A DNA stretch of 64,000 nucleotides from Hoplostethus atlanticus (GCA_034670405.1 JAXDDX010000123.1:803501-867500); one strand, 5' to 3'; positions 1 to 14,900 are shown, counted from the first letter of the stretch. Numbers and translations are program-made. The notes: generated from the sequence alone by a model not told the origin.

Positions 1-3000
1 TTATATGTGTGCACACAGAAAGTCAACACCTCCTATATATTTTTTCTTCACCTTGACTTAGTAATTTGATCTTTATAAGACATTCAATTTGCATCGCATT
101 GGCCTTGTTATTTTCTGTTTTAGCACTGATATCAAAGCTGCTATGACTGACAACTGTTATGAGTAGAATTAATGGCTTTCCCACCTTTATCAATTCCACC
201 ATGGGCCTATAATCTAACAAACAAATAAATCAATTCTGACTGCATCACTATGCAATTAAACCACCATTAGGCATCTAATTTACAAAAAAATAATGGGATC
301 AAAACCTTGAGAAACTTCACTTTTGATAGATTTCCTTATATCAGAGCAATGGTCTGAGAGATGGCTTTGATTACCTAAAGAGCTACATCATTTGAGAGTC
401 ACAATGACTTTGTGAAGCCTATTTTCTTACAAAAGTTATACTTGAATCATTGTAGAACAACCCAGACAGCATTTCTTTTTGTTGCTTAAGCACACCCATG
501 TGAGAGCCATATTTTATTCATAAAGTCTGAAAAGTGTGCCACAGAGAAGACTAGGCTTCCTACGTCAAGCATCAAAAAAAATTGGACGGTGCTCATAAAA
601 GTTTGAAGTCTTTTCAGAATGGAGAGTTCAGACATGCTGTCTTTAATTATTTCATTTCACATTAAAAACATTCACTTCCTATCCAAAAAATGGGTATCTT
701 TTATGGTGCAGTCTAAGGGTATCCCCTTCTGGACCATCTCCATTCATAAAACATATGAGAAAGGGTTGACACATCTCCAATAACCATTTCTGACTAGCTT
801 TTCTCTGAGAATCTGCTCTTGTTTGTATAAGATGTAGGCTAACTCAGGAGAGAGACATTTATTATAACATAACTTTTCTCTTACAGAAAGCATTTCCTGC
901 AAATGAGTGTTTAAACTGTAGAGATGCTTAATTACAAAAGATAAAAGATAACTTATACCTAAAAGGTCTCTGAAGATTTGTGTCTGGATTTCAGATATGT
1001 TGAGATTAAGGTGCAAAGATCTTTGAATTATAAATCAAATGGAAATAAATGCATCCTTGTGAAATCTCTTTTTTTTAATTAAAAATGTTCACCTGAAGAC
1101 CAACTCATGTAGGCTGAAACCAAATGATAGCACTGAGTTTGCCCCAAAATTTGTAGCTTTGATGTCAGCAGTCTTTCCAGTGCTGTCACATCAAAAATGC
1201 TCTGAGAAGCCACTGAACTCTGATAGTCTCCCATGTGAGATGGTTGAAGCTCAATTTGTGTCATGCTTTTTATTTAAATATTTTGCAACAAAATATATGT
1301 TGTGTAGTTAGATATGGTCATACAGTCAAATGAAGTGTTATCACCCCAACAGTGAATATAGCCTCCATAAATAGATCTGTAGAGAGTAGTTCGCCATTAG
1401 CAAATGACTCCTCACACAGACTAATTTGAGCCTACATTAGGTTGTGAATACATTTCTGATGGCCCTGACAACTCTCTCTTCTCTCACACCTCTGATAAAA
1501 CTCGACGGCGAAGTCTGTAAGCCTTTGTGTGTACTTTTCTTAGAGGCAAATCTCTGAGGAGCAGCAGTGCGTTGTGCTATGACAGTCAAGCCTAAATCTC
1601 ACACTCTTTTTTCTTTGTCTCTTTCTTTTTTTCCTTGGCTACTGAAAACAGGCAGAGCCCTCCCAATTAGTACATTCTGGAGCAGTGTTGTGAATACAAG
1701 GACAAGGCAATACATTTTACACTTATTAAAGCTCATCTGAACTCACTGTCAGTCTATCACAGACAATATTCTGATTCTGTTAATAATCCAGAAAAATTCA
1801 TGAGTGTTGTGATGATTGATTGGACATTTTTTGATCAAGGGTGGTCTAATCCTTCCAGCACATCTGTGCAAGCTGCTTGAACACCCCCTCCTGAAATTGC
1901 TGTCGGCTGCCAGATAATGCAGACCAGTCGCAAATCACACCTGCCTACTGTAAGCTGGGGAAAGACCTATGCAGCTTAGCAGAAAACTGGACAGTGGTTT
2001 ACAATAGGGAGACTGAGACAAGTAATGTGGGATTGGCACTGCCTTCTTCACAGAATTGCTGTGGTTCAATTTATTATTATCTGGCGAGAGACGATGAGCA
2101 ATATTTGGACTAGAAAAGGAATTTAATTTCACAAACTAGTCCTACGGAATGTCTTCACTGAATATCATATCATCCTAGTCACTGTCACTCACAAAGTAGA
2201 ATTATTTTTGTCTCACAAATTACAGTAGCTATGATAAATCAATATTTTCTGTGTTAGTTTGAGAATATATATATATATATATGTAATCTTTTTTTACCAC
2301 AAGCAACAGAGTCATAAATGAAAGTGAACTCATTGTTCCGGATGGGCCGTACTGAGAGGCAGCCAGTATTGTATCTTGCCAGTGACATCGGAAAGAGAAA
2401 AGAGTCAAAAGTATTGATTTCTAATGGTGGTTTTAATCTTAAATGACGGTACTCAGTAAGAGCCATTACATGAAAGCTGCTCCAACGGACTCTATTGATT
2501 AGTTTTGTCTTTTGAAATGGCAGCCTTGGGTAGGGTAAGTATATTTCTTTTAGACTGATACAGAGAGTCAATATGATGGCCTACTACGCCATTGTGCCTG
2601 GTTATAGCCTTCAACTTTTTTCCACTCAAGAGCTCCTGGGAATGACACCGCCAGACACAACATGTCTGTCAATAGAATGCACAGTGACATGTTCTCAATA
2701 GCGGCACGCCCTCTCCCTCGGTGTGGAATACACTTAGTCTCATTTTCTCTTTATTCATATGCCATTCATGACAGTAACCTGCATGCTGCTGACTTCTGAA
2801 ATAGCCAACACATTCTGCATGCCAAAGCATTGTAAATACAAGCACACACAGCTGCAGCTACAGTTTGGTCAGACAAGCTGCAGTGCAGACTGGCTCTCTA
2901 TATAATTGAGAACTGGGAATAGTAGTAAAGGGACTGACCTATATGAAAGAAGCTGTGCATTTTAGACCTTCAAACCATTAAATGAAAACCTTCATAAGTG

Positions 3001-3158
3001 AAGATTGACAGCGCAGTTGCCTTCTGTGCTGGGGAAATTTTTGGAGGGGTGTTGCCAACTGCTACCTCTGTCCCTGAGCTACAGTGCAGGGTCAGCACTG
3101 GAGATGGCCACTTGAGCTGGGTGTAAAATGGGCCGTAAATCACTGAGGATAAGGGACA

Positions 3159-3321
3159 GTGTGTGTGTGTGTGTGTGTGTGTAAAGTCTTATACATTTTA
3201 ATACTTTACATGCTCACAGCCGTGTCTATTAGTATGCCTGCACGATCAGGCATGGGCGTATATGTGCATATGGATAGCAGTGTTATAGCATGTGTTTTTG
3301 TGTGTGTGTGTGTGTGTGTGT
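3159..3321. repeat. TG dinucleotide microsatellites
   Basis: Two pure GT runs, 3159-3182 and 3300-3321, separated by non-repetitive sequence and followed by further interrupted TG steps to about 3370. Open frames on both strands here (cysteine/valine or histidine/threonine rich) are products of the repeat and not genes. Confidence 0.95.
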
Positions 3322-6300
3322 TTGCATCTATGCCAATATTTGCATGTACATGTGTGTCTGTGTGTGTGCAGGTCACCCTGAAGCTGCCAGACCAGATGTG
3401 CAGGAGTCTGGATTGTGTGGCGTGATGAGTGGCTCCCTCGCTGACTCTGCAGATCTGGAACAATGCACATAGGTCTCTCCGACTAATGAGCTCTCTATAC
3501 AGAGAGCACATAGAGAGAGCCTCCACTCTGCCTAGAGTTTCATCAGGGCCTCCATCATATCTGGGGACCCGAGCTTTATATACTTATGCTGGCACCGGAC
3601 CAAAGAACTTGACACAAAATGTAAAACAGCACCAAGTACCTGAGGTGGTTCCAGTTTGTTTGTGTCACAGAGTGGAGGGTGACAGGTTCTTTGGATCAGG
3701 GTGGAGCAGGCTTAGTAAGGCAGCAAGGCTATTTTTGATTTAGGGTTTATATTATTAGGTATTATGCTGGCAGTTTCATAGGATGTGCATTTGCTAGATT
3801 TAGTTACAAACCACTTCCATTCTCTGGGACTTCAAGAAAAACATGTTAAAACGCTTTTCAAATATCTTCAGAGGTATTTTGTGTGGCATAATATATCATA
3901 TTTATGCACCACAGCACAAGGACAAAGATGAATCATTTGTTTTAATGTTGCAAGCTCATTGTTTTGGAAAGCATTGCTCCCCAATGGGCTGTTAAAACCT
4001 ACTCAAGCAAACATATAAACATAGGTTACAGGGGCTTAGAGAGAGAGATGCAGCCCTCCTGAGGCAAGTGTCCTTACTGACCAATGACTCTACACTATTA
4101 ACTTCACTAATGTCTTTGTGTTTCCACTATGCTTAAAGCAGCACAGGATCACTAACGTAACTCTGAAATTCCTCACTGCCTATGGAAATCTGTCAAAATA
4201 TCAGAGAAAGTGCACTTAGGGTGCTCACAAATATAAAAATAGCTTTTTTGTCAGCTAGAAATATACCACGAAAAGTGCTATGGCAACTGTGTCTCATCAT
4301 CATTAAAACCACCCACAAGGGGGAAAGTTTTATCATCACCAGTAGCTGTAGAGTGATAGGGGGCATAAATTGAAATCTAGTCTTCCTAGTACTAAATATG
4401 GCTCTAATGAGTCAGAGAACGATGGGCTTTTAACTTAGGGTAAATATTTTTACCTGCCTTGTGGTTTTAACCTCAGGGGAGACAGTAAAAAAACTCTACC
4501 CCACACGATTTTGGACTGCTGGCTGCATTAAGACTGTTATCTAAAGTTGGTAATGATGAAATTTCTGCACAAGAGGCAGTTTGGAATGCAAATCCACTCT
4601 TATGCTTCCAATCATAGCCTGGTAGCAATATCATAAAATATTCATTTTCACAGGAACCCTATTCTGTGGTGGTGCAAAATCCTCTGCCTCTGATGGAGAA
4701 GTACAAAGATAGACTCACATACCCTACAGTGCTCCTCTGCCATATCGTGTACCTGTCAGGGAAATTACAAAGACTTCTGTGCTCGTGTCAGATTTCAAAT
4801 GCCTAACCTTTCCGTCTTAGATTTGTGTTTCTCTGGCAGTGCTAAATATATGAGATGCCCTCTAGTATCTTACAAGCATGCTGTTTTGATCTATGAGGTT
4901 GTGATATAAGCTTTGGTTAATAATTGATGTCTACAAGGATGTGTCTCTCCTGCCCCTTCATAGGACTCAAAAATGACATTCCTGAAAATGAGAGGGGTCT
5001 TCTGCAGAATGAAATATTTCACTTTGTGAATTACTGATGCACTGTGTGGGAGTTCCCACCCCCTCCCTTATCCCTCGTAATTGTGCAAAGTTCAGTGTAT
5101 TGAAGTTTGCCATGGCCTTTAGACTAGTCAGGAAAGACACTGCTGACCTCATTAGTGGTTACTGGCTAGCAGATGGACGTAGTGATCTGTGTCCTGAAGT
5201 TTTGTATCTCTACGCTAAACAACAAAAATGACCTTCTCCTTTTTTCATATGTGTCTCTTCATGACTAATTAAGTCAGGGAAAAGGGACTGGAATACAACT
5301 GCTTCACAAGGAGAAACATGACAGGATGTTGCTGCCAAAACTCACTTGCTACCGAGGAGCGTGTAAGCCTGGTCAAAGTAAAAGCCGGATTTATTCAGTT
5401 CCATACCAAATAGCAAATCTATGAATGTACTCTGTAAGTATATATGTATGAATAGATGGACGGATGGAAGTTGCAAAAGTTGTGGGAAATATAAAAAATA
5501 CAGAAAAAACAAACACAGCATCACAGAGTAGTCTCTTACTCTCATTTCACTTTATTCCATTAATAACACTAACAAACATAAGACCTATTTGTCATTTAAT
5601 GAACAACTTCAACTAAACCCATTGGCCTTGTTACAGGTATGTGAAATTGAAAAACAATATACTTATGTATATATTTGGTGTGTTTTTTGTTTATTTGTTT
5701 GATATATTGTTTACTAAGAAACAATAAGAAATAAGACTGTAATATGTTATTTTGAGAGACAAATGTTGATACCTGCCAAAGGGAAGGGATCTCAGCTTTA
5801 TCTGGCAAGCACCTCCTCAGAAATAATTCATTCTTAGCTTTCATTTGTGGCACCACCCATATATAATATGATTATCTCACAACACTTTGAGCTGGTGCTG
5901 CGATTTGGTGAACAAGACAACTGCTTGTCTACTTCCTGACTATGTTTCACACACATTTCCATATTTCCTTGTTGGTAAGAAAGGAGAGCTACACACTCTT
6001 GAAATCTGATCTACATCTAATGAATAAGACATTTCATTAACTATAGCATTTAATTCTAAAATTTAGGAAGCTATAGTTACAATATTGGACAAAAATCTTT
6101 TCATCCACTTTTCATCAACACTGTATAATAGATGAAGCTATCATAGTTTGTGGCAGACCATATCATATAGGGGTAAGATCATGGAGCATTTCTCCCTGGC
6201 TCTATCTTGATCAGGGAAGAGATGTTGGTAGTCATACAGACAGACACAGCAAACGTGTGTTGGGTCTAAATCATTTGGTTGGTGAGTTGGTAAGTAAAAT

Positions 6301-6382
6301 AAATAATTTTGTTTTGGATATTTGCTAAAACATATGTTGAACTCAAAAACTAAAAATCTATGTGAATATAGATAAAATATAT

Positions 6383-6490
6383 ATTACATTACATTAAATT
6401 ACATTACATTACAGTCATTTAGCAGACGCTTTTATCCAAAGCGACTTACAATAAGTGCATTCAACATAAGTAGGCAAGAGAACTATTAGT
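6383..6490 (-). mobile_element. L2-clade LINE/SINE 3-prime tail
   Basis: Read on the minus strand, this is the conserved 3-prime tail of fish L2-clade LINEs and the SINEs that they mobilise (the eel UnaL2/UnaSINE1 type). At 6427-6443 a perfect stem-loop is seen: stem CGCTTT/AAAGCG with loop GGATA. The sequence then runs into degenerate TGTAA/TGTAAT repeats that end near 6383. Only the tail is recognisable; the body towards 6490 and beyond cannot be assigned. The stem-loop is what the LINE reverse transcriptase recognises in the eel system; activity of this copy is not implied. Confidence 0.8.
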
Positions 6491-9400
6491 CACCAGAAAT
6501 CATAAGTGCATCTCCTTCCTAAACAAGCATCTGGCCATTCAATGCTGGATTGGAGTTTTGACAAACTCTGGTTACCACTACTTAGCTTAGAAAATGATTC
6601 ATGAAATATGGCTAGTGTACCAGCGAAACTAGATAAACTCACTCCTCCAGTAGAAATACTGTCCAAATCAAGAGAGAACACTTGATTTGCCTCAATCAGT
6701 AGTGCTTCTTCAGTCATACTGGTAAGCACAGCACTCAGGTTTGGAGACTTGTACACAGCAGTTACCATGGTTTTCACATACATATGAAGGCTAATTTTCT
6801 TTCTTCCTGCTTTGTTTCCTTGATATACGAATAAAAAAATAGTTCTGAAAAACATTTTGGCGCCAGCACTGGTAATAATGAATGCATGCAACGTGGAACA
6901 ATCAAGGTCCTGCTCATTTTGTTTCTATCTGCTAATTAGTAGAGGCCGTATCACTACTGATTTTAGCTGATTATTCAAACAACACAAAGTAGTTGTTGAG
7001 CATAATGCGGCATAATGTGATTTTAATATGATATAAATATACCTTGCCAGAATATTCGGTGAAACGACAAACAAAAAGGGCATAATCTACAAAATATAAA
7101 GAGAAAAATGCATTCATCAGAGTGCTTTATGTTAGTCAATCAACACCTCTGAAGACTGCTTCCTGTTGGTCTTACTAATTGACTGGTTAACTAGCCTGCA
7201 CAACTATTACTTTGGGGCTCATAAAACAAGGCAGTTTTTAAAACCCCTGTTTTACACAAAACAACCTAAACCACTGATGAAAAATTGGCCCTTGGGTATG
7301 TTTTACCATTATTCTGCACATAATAAAAAATATACAAACCTGGAGCCATTAGCTCATCTTCTTTCCTTCTATTCATTCAATGGAACTGAGGGTCCATGCA
7401 ACATCAATCTGTAATTGCCCTATAGCTTAAAACATGAATTCCTTACGGTTTCTCCTAACTGTGTGGGATATGTGGTTCTTTTATCATAAAGTGCACAATT
7501 TTCCAATATACTATATTAACCTAATAGGTTTCCTAGCCACCATACTATGAAGAGGAAGGAAGGAAAGGAGGAGAGGACAGTTTCTAACCTGCAGGAAGGA
7601 ACCAGAGCATACTGATAAAAAGATAGCTGGGTTTTCATAAGACTAAAGGCTAAATGGAGTTTTGGAAGAATGAAATTTGGTTAAAAAGTTACCGGTTAAT
7701 AGGTACTTTAATGGAGAAATCTACTTAATTCATTACAAACTCTGTGCTGAATAAATTGTGTTTTTTGAAACGGTTGAAGGTTGATGAACATATTATCATC
7801 TATTAGCACCACAAGCCTTGATTAACATGAACACAAACAAGGTTAGGAAAGAATGACAGTAGAATAAAACTATATATGTTTTTTTAAAGTATATGATTTT
7901 ATGCTTCTCACAAGTAATATGACTTTCCTCCTACAAGTTTAACATGTACGCCACCACTCAGTTTTCTGTTAATGGACATTGATATTAATCTGTACAGATC
8001 TGTTTACCAAATCTATAGCTTTTCTGTAAATAGCATAGTGTAGCATCTCACCACTTCGCTATAAAACATAGCAAACCACATAGGATTGCCTAAACCCCTG
8101 CATCAAGCATCCATCCACTTCAAAAAAGAGATTTGTGGCATCAAATGGATAAAGCCTGCAAGCATATCAAAGGGGTCAGAACACTTAACCTTCTGTCTGT
8201 ATTGCATTTCATTTTATCTCTCAATAATGTAATTGAAATCATTAGTTGAAATCTCGCTTTTCCCTTCTGGTGCCCCAGAGGTGAGTTCGGTGTTAATTGG
8301 AGTGGATGTCTCAGGTGTCCATCATTAAACTGAGCTATGCTATTGCTACCTCAAAGTCCATCAACTCAACATCAACGGTGCAATGTATGTCAAACAACCA
8401 CCACAGAAGCTCTACCCGTTGCCCATCCAATTTGTCTGAAAAAAATAGAATTAGGATTATACGTGATCATTGCAGAAAAGAGAGATCCTCTTTGTATGGC
8501 AACGTGTGTGTGGTTTTGGTGGCACACGCACTGCTACTGCTTATACTCAATACTAAGCCACAGCAGTGAAAGCAGATGTTAGCTGTTTAGCTGAAGCAGA
8601 AGGGTAAGGGAATGTACTGTGCATGACTAATGTCCTGACTGTCCTTCTCCACTGACTAAGCTTGCAGTTTTCTTTTGGGTTTCATGCGTAGGAGGTGTAA
8701 CGGTATATTGTTTCTCCCCAAAGAACAACACCGTAATCAGGAGGTTTGTGAAAGTGAAACTGACATCAGAGTGGAAATGGTGTCGTTTCTGAGACGGGCT
8801 GCATCACTCTTTTGTTCTTCCAATGAATTGCTGGTCCTGTTTAATTAAAGAAACAGAACAATCCAGAAACTCGCCCCCCTTTTCCTGACAGTGCCTTTCA
8901 CACCGTCTGCTCACAAGTTTTTATCATAGCACTACGAGCTCAGGGAGCATAACACACTTTGTATTCAGTCTGTGTGACAGCCAGCAAAGCAGCAATCTTG
9001 TCTGTCGAAAGACAATGATTCCTCTCAGCTGTCATCTTCTGCACACAAATGTGATATACATCTAGTTCTGAAATCTGCCATCTTGCAAAGTGAAACTTGT
9101 TCTCCGCTCATCTTGTACGATCCTCTCTGAATATAGGATTTTGCACATGCAATATTCTACGTGTACCTTCTTTGCTCTTCCTGATTCTTGCTCTACATGA
9201 CATTATTCTCCATTGTAACTCAAAATAGAAATCTCCTTCACGCTCATGTTTATAAGCAATACAAGCAGTACAAATAACAGGTTCAAAATATGTGTAAAAG
9301 TCATACACAGCTGTCAAACACTGTCACTACTTACACATTTTTCCAGCTGGGTACCCCTTTAAGTTTACGTTACAGCTCAGAGTTGAGTCTGTTAGCCAGT

Positions 9401-10790
9401 GTCCTCCATGATTGAAATTCTCAATCAGCCATCAATCTGCATTATAGACTGGTTTCCTCTTGTCTGGTGGAGACTAACTGAAACAGATTGAGACAGCTCT
9501 TGCACACTGCATCACTAATCGCTGCCAATGAAAGACGTCTCTGTGCTGTTGACCCGTATGTGGAACAGGAGCACATCCCGGCTCAGAGCGATGGGGAGAA
9601 CAGCTCAATATAGAGAGTCTCTTCGGCATCAGTCACCAGTCAACAACATCCTGATCTTATTGACTAAATGTTGCCCAGAAATAGAATCTAATCAGAGGGT
9701 TAGGACAGGCTCTGGTTCTCCTAATGGTTTACCATTAACTGCCTGGATCAAAGCCCACACTATAGCGAAATGTGAACAATATATTCCAAGGGCTCTGCAT
9801 AGCCAGCCGTATTTATGTTTTTTCAAGTTTATGGTTGCAAAGAGTTGAGAAGAGTAAGCCTATGAGACAATCAGGCAGACCAGAGAATGTGGTAACATAC
9901 ATACTTCCTGTTTGGATTCTTCTGATCATTATCTGGCAGAAAGCCCTTTAATAAGAGAAGAGAACTCACTAGATAGGAGGTGAAAGTCGGGGGAAGATGC
10001 AGAAATACTTACTGTATGAATAGATAATGCAAGAGTGTAGCCTAATTGAAAAGGAATTTCTAAGTCATTTTCCAGCTGGGCCTCAACAGACTCATTACTT
10101 GCATGGCATAATAGATGTGAACACAGGCTATGGTGATAATTGATTATCTAGGTCTCAACTAATGGAAAATGCATAGCCTTATTGGATCTTCCATAAAGTG
10201 TCTGACAGGAGATTTTGAGGACAAAGACCCCCAGAATAAACCCATATTTTCAGATTTTCCCCAAGGGACCCCCAGATGTAAAGATTATTGTTTTGTTTTT
10301 TTAAATGTTTTGGTTCTACCTGCAAGTGATGTAGTCAAAACCTTGCATATTCACATACCTGGAAAAACTAGTCTTCAATTCAAAACAGTGTGAAGCTATT
10401 CCTCATTACTGACGCAGAACCCCCGGGGGTCCGTGCGCCTCACTTTGAGAACACCTGGCCTGATGCACGCGATGCTTCAAATTACCATTCTGCAAAAAAT
10501 ATAATTTGAATGAAAAACGAATTAGTGTGTGTACGTCCAATCATTATTTTCCCATCAAGGCTTGAGATGGAGATGCGGGGGAATAGAGCTCTTTCTCCCA
10601 CCATACAGCATCCAGCCTCCTGCCCCTCCTCTGGTGCATCGTTTGCATCAGTACTTGGGAGCACTTGTCCGCTTTACTCCTCCCCACAGTGCATTCACAG
10701 ACTCGACTTTACCACGTAATGACACACAGGCAAATCCTAAAGAGTAACATCATGTGTTTTTAGCACATTTGAAGTCGAAATTAACGTAGA

Positions 10791-11480
10791 ATGGAGACGA
10801 GCATTTTTGCTAAGTGGGTTTGGCTCTTTACCATAACTTCCACCCTGGGCATAACGGAAGCGGAGGTAAGATGCATTCCCTCGTGCCCGCTGCCGACTAT
10901 CAAAGCTTTTCCCCCGGAGCTGTCGGCGGTGGATGTGGCTAATTTTGGCGAGGTACTGGCTGCTGAGTTGTCTGGGATTACCGAGAGGTCAACGGGTGCC
11001 AGATCTACACACAGCGGCGACCAAAAGCACAACGTTGCGGAATTTAGCGCGAGCGGAGAAACTTCGCTCCAAGTGCGGCAGCCGTTGGGAAATAACACAG
11101 TTTGCCTCCGTCAACAAAAACTTTCCCGTGATTTTAAAGTGCCCGGTCAAAGCGATCCCCCCACGGCGGTCCTTTCTCTCAGCGCCGATAATTTAACCAA
11201 CCGTGGAAATAAACGCTTTTACGGGGAAAATGGGACGCAAGTTGAGGTGCTGATGAGAGCGAGCACGGTTGCGGGGAGTTTGAGGAGTCGGTGCCGGAGA
11301 CGGAAGCGCAGCGCTCCGGTCGCGGAGAGCAGAGGGACTTGGTCCGGATTCACGTTGAACGGTGAGGATGCCTCGTCTTCGGGTCAACGGGAGTTTCACT
11401 TGACAAGTTCAACATTTGCACTCAGCGGGGACACGGCTCATAACCAAGCAATGGTGCACTGGTCTGGCCAAAATAGTAGC
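10791..11480 (+). CDS. sorcs1 exon 1: signal peptide, propeptide, VPS10 start
   Basis: 230 codons, phase 0 at the donor (agc|gtaagt). The start is supported by an in-frame TAA at 10782-10784 and by a hydrophobic signal sequence directly after ATG. A long, poorly conserved, serine-rich propeptide ends at the basic site RRRKRS (residues 169-174), the expected proprotein-convertase cleavage. The last 30 residues ([21 protein letters not shown]) are the strongly conserved entry of the SorCS VPS10 domain. Confidence 0.95.
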
Positions 11481-11661
11481 GTAAGTAGTTTATGTGCTCC
11501 GGTATTACGCATGGGTTTATTTGACGCAGTGTGGTCAGTGTGTACAGACAAATCATGTGTGGTGGCCTGACTGAAGTTTGTATAGTAGGAGGCATCATAG
11601 TGAGAATAATCTGGCAGACCAGACACCATGGAGATTCAGTGTGAGGGAATCAGTCGAGGTG

Positions 11662-11706
<45 letters not shown>

Positions 11707-11885
11707 CGAACCAAGCCGTTGCCTATGGGTAAAATGAAAAATATAATTTGTATTTCACTTCAACAAATTGCAACTTGAACATTTGTTGCATGTGCATGTT
11801 TTAATGGACTCCTGGAAGTCTTGGTTTCTTTCTCTTTTTCCTCTCCTTTCACAGAACCTGTCTCCCCCACTGCCTCTGCTTCTCC

Positions 11886-11978
<93 letters not shown>

Positions 11979-14900
11979 TTTGTGTACTGGTTAGCTGATT
12001 TGGCAGGTGGGTGTTTGGTATTTCATGTCAACAGATTAGAAGATGAACATGTGCTGCATGTGCTTAAACACGTTGCAGTGTTTGCTAATGTAAGTGAATA
12101 GTGGTACAGTGTTCTTGAAACCCACCTGAAATAATTGCTGTTTAAAAATGCATCAGTCACATCAGCCTTTAGGATTTCAGCCTTTTCATGAACAGTCTCA
12201 TCACAACTATTGTGTTGATTACAACTATTGTGTTCTGTTGATAATTCAACAGAATCAGATTTTTAAGTTGGTCTCCTGGTTTCCATGGAAAATTTTGACT
12301 ACTTCGTTAAAAAAATTATTCAAGTTCTGTAACACTCAGCAAACTTATTAAATCTAAATGTTGGTGTTTGCAAAGCAGAGTTACAAAGCAAAAAAAAAAA
12401 CCAAACATAACAAAATGAAAAAATAACACTTTTTTTATCATTTACATTCAAAAGGCAACATTAAAAAGATTTGATCTGAAGCCTCCAAACCAAAGATATT
12501 ATCAGACTATTGTCGTTCTTGAAAAGAAAAAGAATGATTGTGATTGTGTCCTGGTGGCTCACAGGGCTAAAGCATTAGACATACTTCAAGCGCGCAACCA
12601 ACTCCTTTGCGGGTACGTGCATGCTGTCCAGAAAGGTCAAGCATACGTACTCCTTGCACTTGCACCCTTGTGTGAGTTGTCTTAACACTCAAATAGTCGA
12701 GGTGGCGCTGTGCACAAAATGAACGGCCACATTAACTCCATTTTCTTTTTAAGTTGCATTCCATTTACAATGTAATGTGTTTGTGTCTCACCTTTGTCAC
12801 ATGCCACACCCCTCGTCTCTGAGTCGGTGCACACCAGTTGTTCACTAATGCCTGCAACACACTACACAAATTATAAATTCCTAACCCATCTTGCAAACGC
12901 ATTGCATCACACAGATACCGACAGATTTGACAGGTTTTTTTTCGCCTCAGGTGGTTAAAATGCTCACACTAGGCGACCATGGGTCACACACTAGCTGATA
13001 TGATCCCTGTACAGATTCCTGCCACCTCAGGATGTCTAGTTGCAGGAACTAACTTGAATTTAGTAAAAACAACAATGTAGATGGACAGTGCATCTTGGAA
13101 CTTACTGTATCTCCTGCCTCTTGCCTGGACCTGCTCTGATTTAGAATCGAATATCAAACATGTTCGATATTATCGGGGCGCCCCCGACCAGGTTGCAAGT
13201 CAATCGGGAGGGTTAAGATTTAGTCTGTAATGCTTCACACTACCAGATAATCCTTGCTGATACTTGCTGCCCGGCTCGATTCTCGGAAGGAGGGAAATCT
13301 GTCTGAAATCGACCAGATTCTCTCCTAGCTTGTTTCCGCCAGAAGACAACTTGTGAGTTTTCCGGACAGACTGGCTGGCTGCTGTGTTGATGAGGGGCGT
13401 TTTGGGGCGAGTAGACTTCTTCTTAAGCCTAGGCCAAACTACAAGACTTGTCAGGCATATCTTGCCTGACGAGGGCAGTACAGACTAAATCACTGGTCTG
13501 CTTGCTGTGCTGTTGGGAAGCTGTGCACACTTATGCAATGGTAAAAAGATGGTGCGTCACACACATGAAGACGATCACGCACTACCCAATTCTGTCATTC
13601 AAAAGCATTTTCAGTTGGCAATCTAACTGATGTGAACTCTTTCCGCGATTGGGCGTTGGGCTTCCCTTCCGGTTCATTCTCTTTTTCTTCCCTGTTGAGC
13701 TAAACGCCCATTGGCTATTGCCAGGATCAACGCTCAGATTTCAGTCTTGGTGAGTCTTGAACCGCTTCACACAACACAAGCCGACTGAACTAGGCCTGAC
13801 ACAATCGGGGGAAAAATTAGGCCAAACAAAATAATAGAAAGAGGTGTGAGGAATAGGGGAATGGTGAAATGCACCTACACGATCTCTCTGTTTGGTTTTA
13901 TTAATCCGACCCACACCATTTGTGTGGGAATGTCCTGCAATGTCCTGTTTCACTTCAGGCAGTTATCCCTCCCACAGTCCCATGGAACGTGAGAGGCAAT
14001 CACAGTTACCTCGTAACTACACATACCCCAATAAAAATACACCTGATTGCATGAAATACAAGATGACAATACAAGATGATTTGGCACACCCTAGCCCTTT
14101 CTACTAAGACATGTCAGATTGTTGTTGCTGTAGCCATCCACAGACATTCACACTTTGAGGCATCAGTGTCATTTGTCTGAGGCAAATGGGGGTAACCGAT
14201 CGGTTGAAGATCAAATACGGAGGAGGAATAGTGGGAGCTAATCAAGGATGCAAAGATGGGTTTCATCACTGTAGACCATTACAAGCTGTTAATTGCAAGA
14301 ATGTGCCCTGACTCCGTCCATAGCTGCACTTAAAACACTGAACGGGTCATTTAATGATGTCGACATTTTGGTAAATCGGATCATGCTACAGTGTTGCTTC
14401 ACGGGCATTTGAAACGATTCAGTAGAAAAGAAAAGTCTACAGAAGGCCACATATGCACAGAAAGTATTACAGCATGTAGAGGTGCATGGTTGAAAACTAT
14501 ATAGCTTGTTAATATCTTCACTTTACAGATTTAGATAACATATATACGGAAAGTGTTGATTTAGTTCATATGTGGATTGCTAGCTGTGCACTTATCAAAA
14601 CTCCAAATGGAAGTACCACATAATAATCTTATGATAATAATAATAATCTGTATTTTATATCACACTTTTCAAAACAAGGTTACAAAGTGCTTCTCACAAC
14701 AATGACAAAGATAAATAGGATAAATAAGACAGAATAAGATAAATAAGACAGAAAGAACAATGAGGTTTACAACAATAAAAATGATACAGATAAAACAAAA
14801 GGAATAAATAACACACAAGGCAACAAGGAAAAAATAAGTATCACAGAAACTTATGATGAAAGTGCAATAAAAAAAAAAGATCCTCGCGATAAAAGTATGT

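Larger units (their letters stand above)
1..10790. other. Upstream intergenic region, no gene seen
   Basis: About 10.8 kb before the sorcs1 start codon. The open frames here are short (at most about 130 codons), lack recognisable domains and are not joined by plausible splice sites, so I call no gene. It contains a TG microsatellite near 3159-3321, a short AT run at 2268-2282 and an L2-type repeat tail at 6383-6490. The last 350 bases should hold the sorcs1 promoter and 5-prime UTR, but I see no clear TATA box. Confidence 0.75.

Noticed and set aside
3159..3526. Histidine/threonine- or cysteine/valine-rich frames
   Set aside because: Products of TG/CA repeats without any domain.
6490..6891. 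133-codon minus-strand frame
   Set aside because: Composition is not protein-like, no recognised domain, starts beside a repeat tail.
9528..9848. 106-codon plus-strand frame upstream of sorcs1
   Set aside because: No domain, no splice context, ordinary length for chance frames in this DNA.
12545..12620. tRNA-like A-box (ggtggctcacagggctaa) suggesting a SINE head
   Set aside because: No B box at the expected distance and no tRNA fold; too weak to call.
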